Positions 59,674 through 64,000 of a stretch of 64,000 nucleotides of DNA are shown one piece after another (the stretch's first letter is position 1; the number at the start of each line of letters is the position of its first letter). This DNA comes from Bacteroidota bacterium (GTDB lineage Bacteria > Bacteroidota > Bacteroidia > Chitinophagales > Chitinophagaceae), in the NCBI GenBank assembly GCA_018266775.1, contig JAFDZS010000011.1:131245-195244 (forward strand), written 5' to 3'. A program made the translations under genes and the position numbers. The notes beneath the pieces are model-generated. The model was not told the origin of the DNA, did no database searches, and was given only the letters and a program-made list of their open reading frames with translations.

Positions 59674-61917
59674 TTACCTGCTCCAGTTGATGTTGACAGT
59701 TTGCACATCGCCGGCATTACGGCCAATCATTACCTGGAAGGCACCCGGCTCCCAATTGTATTGCAGTGCATCGTTATAAAATTTAAGGTCATTGACCGTG
59801 ATATTGAAAGTAATGGTTTGATGTGCTCCTTTTTGCAGCCAAACCTTTTTAAAACCCTTCAACTCTTTTACAGGGCGTACTACCGAACCTATTATATCAC
59901 GAATATATAGTTGCACTGTTTCTTCTCCGTCTGCATTACCAGTGTTGGTTACCTCAACTGATGCCTGCAATGTTTCATTCCCTTTCAAATTGGTTTTACT
60001 TAATGTAATTGCACCGTATTGAAATTGAGTATAACTCAATCCATAGCCAAAATAATATTTCGGGCTGTTCAATTCATCTATATAGGCAGACACATAATTT
60101 ACATCGCTGTCATTTTTTGCAGGCCGGCCCGTACTGTAATGATTGTAATAAACAGGAATTTGCCCTTCACTTCGGGGAAAGCTGACCGGCAATCTTGCAG
60201 AAGGATTATAATCGCCAAACAACACATCTGCAATGGCATTGCCGGCCTGTGTACCCAGCCACCACGTGTACATGATGGAAGAAACATGATCTGCGGCATC
60301 ATTAAATACCAACGGCCTTCCTGCGCTGATGAGCAGTATCACAGGTTTACCAGTAGCAGCTATGGCCTGTATCAACGCTTCCTGCACACCTGGTAAATGC
60401 AGGTTGCTGCGGCTTTTGGCTTCACCAGTCATGTCGGGTGCTTCACCCACACTCAGCACCACCACATCAGCCTGCTTTGCAATATTCACGGCTTCTTCAA
60501 AGCCATCTTTATTTTGATCATTGATGTTGCATCCTTTTGCATAAAGCAATTTACTGTCGTTGCTTATTTTATTTTGCATGCCCTGCCACAGCGTTACAAT
60601 TCTTGCCGTATCATCCGGCCAGCTGTAACTCCAGAAGCCCAGATTTTCCCTTATGGCTTTCACCAGCGGACCAACCAGTGCAATGGTTTTACTGTGCTTA
60701 GATAATGGCAGTAACGGTGCGCCATTTACTGCATCATTTTTCAACAGTACAATACTGTGCTTTGCCATTTCCCTTGATGCGGTAATGTTCTCCACATTAT
60801 TCCATTGCTGTTGTTCCCGTGTTGTATTACAAAATTTATACGGATCATCGAACAAGCCCATTTCAAATTTTTTATGCAGGATGCGTTTCACTGCATCATC
60901 AATCACACTCATTTTTACTTTACCTTCTTTTACCAGCTTAGCTAAGTGCTGGATATAACTGCGGCTTTCCATATCCATATCACAACCGGCATTTGCAGCT
61001 AACATGGCAGCATCATAATTATCTTTTGCATAACCGTGGTTGATCATCTCCCCCACGCTGCCCCAATCGCTGACCACAAAGCCTTTAAAATTCCATTGGC
61101 CCTTCAATAAGGTGCGCAACAAATAATGATTGGCGGTTGCTGGAATACCATTGACATCATTGAAAGAATTCATCACAGTAGCAGCACCTGCTTCCACCGC
61201 CGCTTTATAAGGTGGTAAATACACTTCATTCAACTGGCGCAAACTCATGTCCACTGAATTATAATCTCTTCCACCAACAGCAGCACCATACGCTGCAAAA
61301 TGCTTTACACAGGCCATTACTGCATCGGTATTGCCCAAACCCTTTCCCTGGAAACCTTTTACCCTTGCGGCTGCAATTAAACTGCCGAGGTAAGTATCTT
61401 CACCTGCACCTTCCATAACGCGGCCCCAACGGGGGTCGCGGGCAATATCCACCATCGGTGCAAATGTCCAGTGCACGCCTGCGGCAGATGCTTCAACAGC
61501 AGCAATGCGGGCACTTTTTTCTATTAACGGCAAGTCCCAGCTTGCCGCTTCGGCCAACGGCAATGGGAAGATGGTGCGGTAACCGTGGATCACATCCTGC
61601 CCGAACAATAACGGGATTTTTAACCGCGACTGCATGGCAATTTCCTGCAGCGTTTTCGTGTGTGCAACACCGGTAACATTGAGCATAGAGCCCAGCATTC
61701 CTTTTTTGATCTGGTTTTGTTTATCCCCATCTTTAGTAATGGGGCCGGTGGCATCCCAGTCACCATTGTACTGGTTCATCTGCCCGATCTTTTCATCCAG
61801 CGTCATCAGTTTTAAAACGGAATCCACTTTTTGATCTATCGTCTTTTTTTGTGCCACCCCGGCAGTTGCAATGGCAACTGCGATTACGCACAAACTCATC
61901 TTTTTTAACAGGAACAT
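59674..61917 (-). CDS. bglX: Glycoside hydrolase family 3 beta-glucosidase, exported
   Basis: 747 residues. Signal peptide MFLLKKMSLCVIAVAIATAGVAQ, GH3 N-terminal barrel with KHFAAYG and the nucleophile Asp284 in FVVSDWGS, a C-terminal sandwich, and a fibronectin III-like end (LQASVEVTNTGNADGEETVQLYI). It cleaves terminal beta-linked glucose or xylose from oligosaccharides, outside the inner membrane. The second GH3 gene lies upstream with a 7-bp gap, so both are one transcript. Confidence 0.93.
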   Translation of the reverse strand: MFLLKKMSLCVIAVAIATAGVAQKKTIDQKVDSVLKLMTLDEKIGQMNQYNGDWDATGPITKDGDKQNQIKKGMLGSMLNVTGVAHTKTLQEIAMQSRLKIPLLFGQDVIHGYRTIFPLPLAEAASWDLPLIEKSARIAAVEASAAGVHWTFAPMVDIARDPRWGRVMEGAGEDTYLGSLIAAARVKGFQGKGLGNTDAVMACVKHFAAYGAAVGGRDYNSVDMSLRQLNEVYLPPYKAAVEAGAATVMNSFNDVNGIPATANHYLLRTLLKGQWNFKGFVVSDWGSVGEMINHGYAKDNYDAAMLAANAGCDMDMESRSYIQHLAKLVKEGKVKMSVIDDAVKRILHKKFEMGLFDDPYKFCNTTREQQQWNNVENITASREMAKHSIVLLKNDAVNGAPLLPLSKHSKTIALVGPLVKAIRENLGFWSYSWPDDTARIVTLWQGMQNKISNDSKLLYAKGCNINDQNKDGFEEAVNIAKQADVVVLSVGEAPDMTGEAKSRSNLHLPGVQEALIQAIAATGKPVILLISAGRPLVFNDAADHVSSIMYTWWLGTQAGNAIADVLFGDYNPSARLPVSFPRSEGQIPVYYNHYSTGRPAKNDSDVNYVSAYIDELNSPKYYFGYGLSYTQFQYGAITLSKTNLKGNETLQASVEVTNTGNADGEETVQLYIRDIIGSVVRPVKELKGFKKVWLQKGAHQTITFNITVNDLKFYNDALQYNWEPGAFQVMIGRNAGDVQTVNINWSR

Positions 61918-61924
61918 AGTCTGC

Positions 61925-64000
61925 TTATTTACTCCAGTTTACGGTTGCTTTTTTTACATGGTCTGAACTTCCCCCGATCATCACTTCAAAATCGCCGGGA
62001 TCCCAATCGTTCGTCATATCAAAATGATAATATTTCAAATCGGCAGTTGAAATATTGAAGGTTACAGTTTTGCTTTCTCCGGCTTTCAACGCAATTTTTT
62101 CAAAGCCTTTCAATTCTTTTACCGGGCGGGTGTTCACACCAATCAACTGATGCAGGTACAATTGCACCACTTCTTTACCATCTTTATTACCTGTATTGGT
62201 TACCGTTACAGAAGCCGTGAGTGTTTGATTGCCTTTTAATTTTGTGGCGCTCAGTTTTACATCGCTGTAAGTAAACGTGGTATAGCTTAATCCATAGCCA
62301 AAAGCATACACCGGATCATTGCTTACATCCAGATAATTGCTGCGGAATTTTTCAAACCATTTCCCTTCGGGTAATGGGCGGCCTGTTGACTTGTGTGCAT
62401 AGTATAAAGGAACCTGGCCCACATTCTGCGGCCATGTTGTGGTGAGTTTGCCGGAAGGGTTTACATCGCCGAACAACACATCTGCTATGGCGTTACCCGC
62501 TTCGCTGCCACCAAACCATACGTTTAAGATAGCAGGCACATTTTCGCTTTCCCATTTAATTGCCAGTGGCCTTCCGGTAAACAAAACCAGCACTACCGGT
62601 TTGCCTGTGTTCACCAATGCTTTTAATAACGCTCTTTGTGTTTCGGGAATTTGAATGTCGCTGCGGCTGGAGCATTCCCCACTCATCTCTGCACTTTCAC
62701 CCAATGCAGCTACAATTACATCTGCATCTTTGGATGCATCTAACGCTTCCTGTATCATTACCGATGCAGGCCGGTTATCCCTGCCCAATGATTTACCAAA
62801 CATACCCGCTCTTTCTTCAAATGCTGCATCTGCATCCAGGTTGCTTCCTTTGGCATAAATGAATTTTGCATTGTTCCCTGCCGCTGCTTTTAATCCATCC
62901 ATTAAACTCACTGCTTTATCAAATTTCGCAGCCACACTCCAGGTGCCGGGCATGTTTTCCCTGTTATCTGCCAGCGGACCAACAACGGCAATAGTACCGG
63001 CTTTTTTCAATGGCAATACATTGTTTTGATTTTTCAACAGCACAAAACAGTCAGCTGCAATTTTACGGGCTTCGTTACGGTTAGCATCGCTGAATACTTC
63101 TGTCTTTGCACGGTTTTCATCGCAGTATTTATATGGATTATCAAACAATCCCAGTTTATATTTTGCTTCCAGAATTAAACGGCAGGAATTATCTATATCT
63201 GCCATCGTTACTTTTCCTTCTTTTAATGATTGTTTGAGTGTGGTTAAGAAACCTTCTCCCACCATATCCATATTGATGCCAGCCTTCAATGCCAATGAAG
63301 AAACAGTTTGCAGGTTACCCAAACCATGCGCTTCCATTTCGTTGATACCCGTGTAGTCAGTTACAACAAAACCTTTAAAGCCCCATTGTTTACGCAATAC
63401 ATCTGTCTGTAAAAATTTATTCGCTGTTGCTGGCACTCCATTTACATCGTTAAATGAAGCCATTACGCTGCCGACACCTGCATCCACTGCTGCTTTATAC
63501 GGTGGCAGGTATTCATTGTACATGCGCTGGAGGCTCATATCGGTGGTGTTGTAATCACGGCCGGCTTCCGCTGCACCATACAGCGCATAATGTTTTACGC
63601 AGGACATGATGTTGTCGTTCTTTGTTAAATCGCCCTGGTAACCTTTTACCATTGCTTTTGCTACAGCAGAACCGAGGTATGGATCTTCTCCGTTGCCTTC
63701 TGCAATGCGGCCCCAGCGGGGATCACGGCAAATGTCCACCATAGGGGAAAAAGTCCAGCAGATGCCGTCTGCACTGGCTTCTTTGGCTGCAATTTGTGCA
63801 CTGCGTTCTACTGCTTTCATATCCCAGCTGCAGCTTAAACCTAACGGTATGGGGAACACGGTTTCGTAACCATGTATTACATCCATTCCAAAAATTAAAG
63901 GAATTTTTAAACGGCTTTCTGTTACAGCAACTTTTTGCACGTCTTTTATTTTAGCTACCGATTTAATGTTGAATAATCCTCCTACTTTGCCTTCGCGGAT
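61925..64000 (-). CDS. Glycoside hydrolase family 3 beta-glucosidase (5' end missing)
   Basis: At least 691 residues are visible and the frame runs off the window edge. GH3 marks: KHYALYGAAEAGRDYNT, nucleophile Asp in FVVTDYTGINEM, and the C-terminal FN3-like domain (LTASVTVTNTGNKDGKEVVQLYL). It resembles the downstream GH3 throughout but differs clearly, so it is an older paralog rather than a recent duplicate. The first residues (signal peptide) lie outside the window. No polysaccharide-utilisation susC/susD pair is visible. Confidence 0.93.
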   Translation of the reverse strand: MREGKVGGLFNIKSVAKIKDVQKVAVTESRLKIPLIFGMDVIHGYETVFPIPLGLSCSWDMKAVERSAQIAAKEASADGICWTFSPMVDICRDPRWGRIAEGNGEDPYLGSAVAKAMVKGYQGDLTKNDNIMSCVKHYALYGAAEAGRDYNTTDMSLQRMYNEYLPPYKAAVDAGVGSVMASFNDVNGVPATANKFLQTDVLRKQWGFKGFVVTDYTGINEMEAHGLGNLQTVSSLALKAGINMDMVGEGFLTTLKQSLKEGKVTMADIDNSCRLILEAKYKLGLFDNPYKYCDENRAKTEVFSDANRNEARKIAADCFVLLKNQNNVLPLKKAGTIAVVGPLADNRENMPGTWSVAAKFDKAVSLMDGLKAAAGNNAKFIYAKGSNLDADAAFEERAGMFGKSLGRDNRPASVMIQEALDASKDADVIVAALGESAEMSGECSSRSDIQIPETQRALLKALVNTGKPVVLVLFTGRPLAIKWESENVPAILNVWFGGSEAGNAIADVLFGDVNPSGKLTTTWPQNVGQVPLYYAHKSTGRPLPEGKWFEKFRSNYLDVSNDPVYAFGYGLSYTTFTYSDVKLSATKLKGNQTLTASVTVTNTGNKDGKEVVQLYLHQLIGVNTRPVKELKGFEKIALKAGESKTVTFNISTADLKYYHFDMTNDWDPGDFEVMIGGSSDHVKKATVNWSK

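Overview
The window looks like a chromosomal segment from a Bacteroidota bacterium, most likely family Chitinophagaceae. The support is a short primary sigma factor lacking region 1.1, promoter boxes of the Bacteroidota type (TAnnTTTG about 7 bases before the start of transcription), two large secreted proteins with type IX secretion sorting tails, lineage-typical families (DUF3276, DUF3822 next to rsmD, DUF4249) and many lipoproteins. Species cannot be fixed from sequence alone. No rRNA, tRNA, CRISPR array, transposase or phage structural gene was found.

Layout. 1-4450: end of an EVE-domain gene, a DUF4349 lipoprotein, a sirtuin whose start codon lies in a 17-bp hairpin, an antitoxin/PIN-toxin pair with an operator-like repeat, and a saccharopine dehydrogenase-like gene. 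4691-8508: gyrA and an exported repeat-type protein. 8509-12098: an AT-rich accessory stretch with orphan genes, palindromic repeats, two candidate small RNAs and a predicted secreted Ntn hydrolase of proteasome-beta type. 12099-16852: an exported protein, an OsmC-like protein, a DUF1801 protein, and a membrane TIR protein next to a secreted TSP3-repeat protein. 17128-17168: a 41-bp near-perfect palindrome before a DEAD-box helicase. 18824-22434: an ECF sigma/anti-sigma/periplasmic metal-sensor module followed by YHYH, MORN-like and SCO1-like genes.

22900-31735 is mostly housekeeping: lpxK, rsmD, DUF3822, a MATE transporter, a 50-residue membrane protein with its own terminator, an M1 peptidase, a TPR protein, folB and trxB. 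31871-37483 holds two tandem LamG/sorting-tail proteins, a DUF4249 lipoprotein and the primary sigma factor. 37806-44774 has a threonine aldolase, pgi, DUF3276, an ABC exporter and a CBS protein.

45028-56914 is the respiratory complex I operon in the order nuoA-B-C-D-H-I-J-K-L-[DUF1016 nuclease]-M-N. It lacks nuoE, nuoF and nuoG (the NADH-oxidising module) and carries a DUF1016/PDDEXK gene between nuoL and nuoM; its spacers are filled with simple repeats. 57111-64000 has a small membrane protein, a two-component system and two tandem GH3 beta-glucosidases, the second cut by the window edge.

The best leads for something undescribed are the TIR/secreted-protein pair, the exported Ntn hydrolase in its repeat-flanked neighbourhood, the CnrHYX-like metal module joined to SCO1 and YHYH genes, and the remodelled nuo operon.
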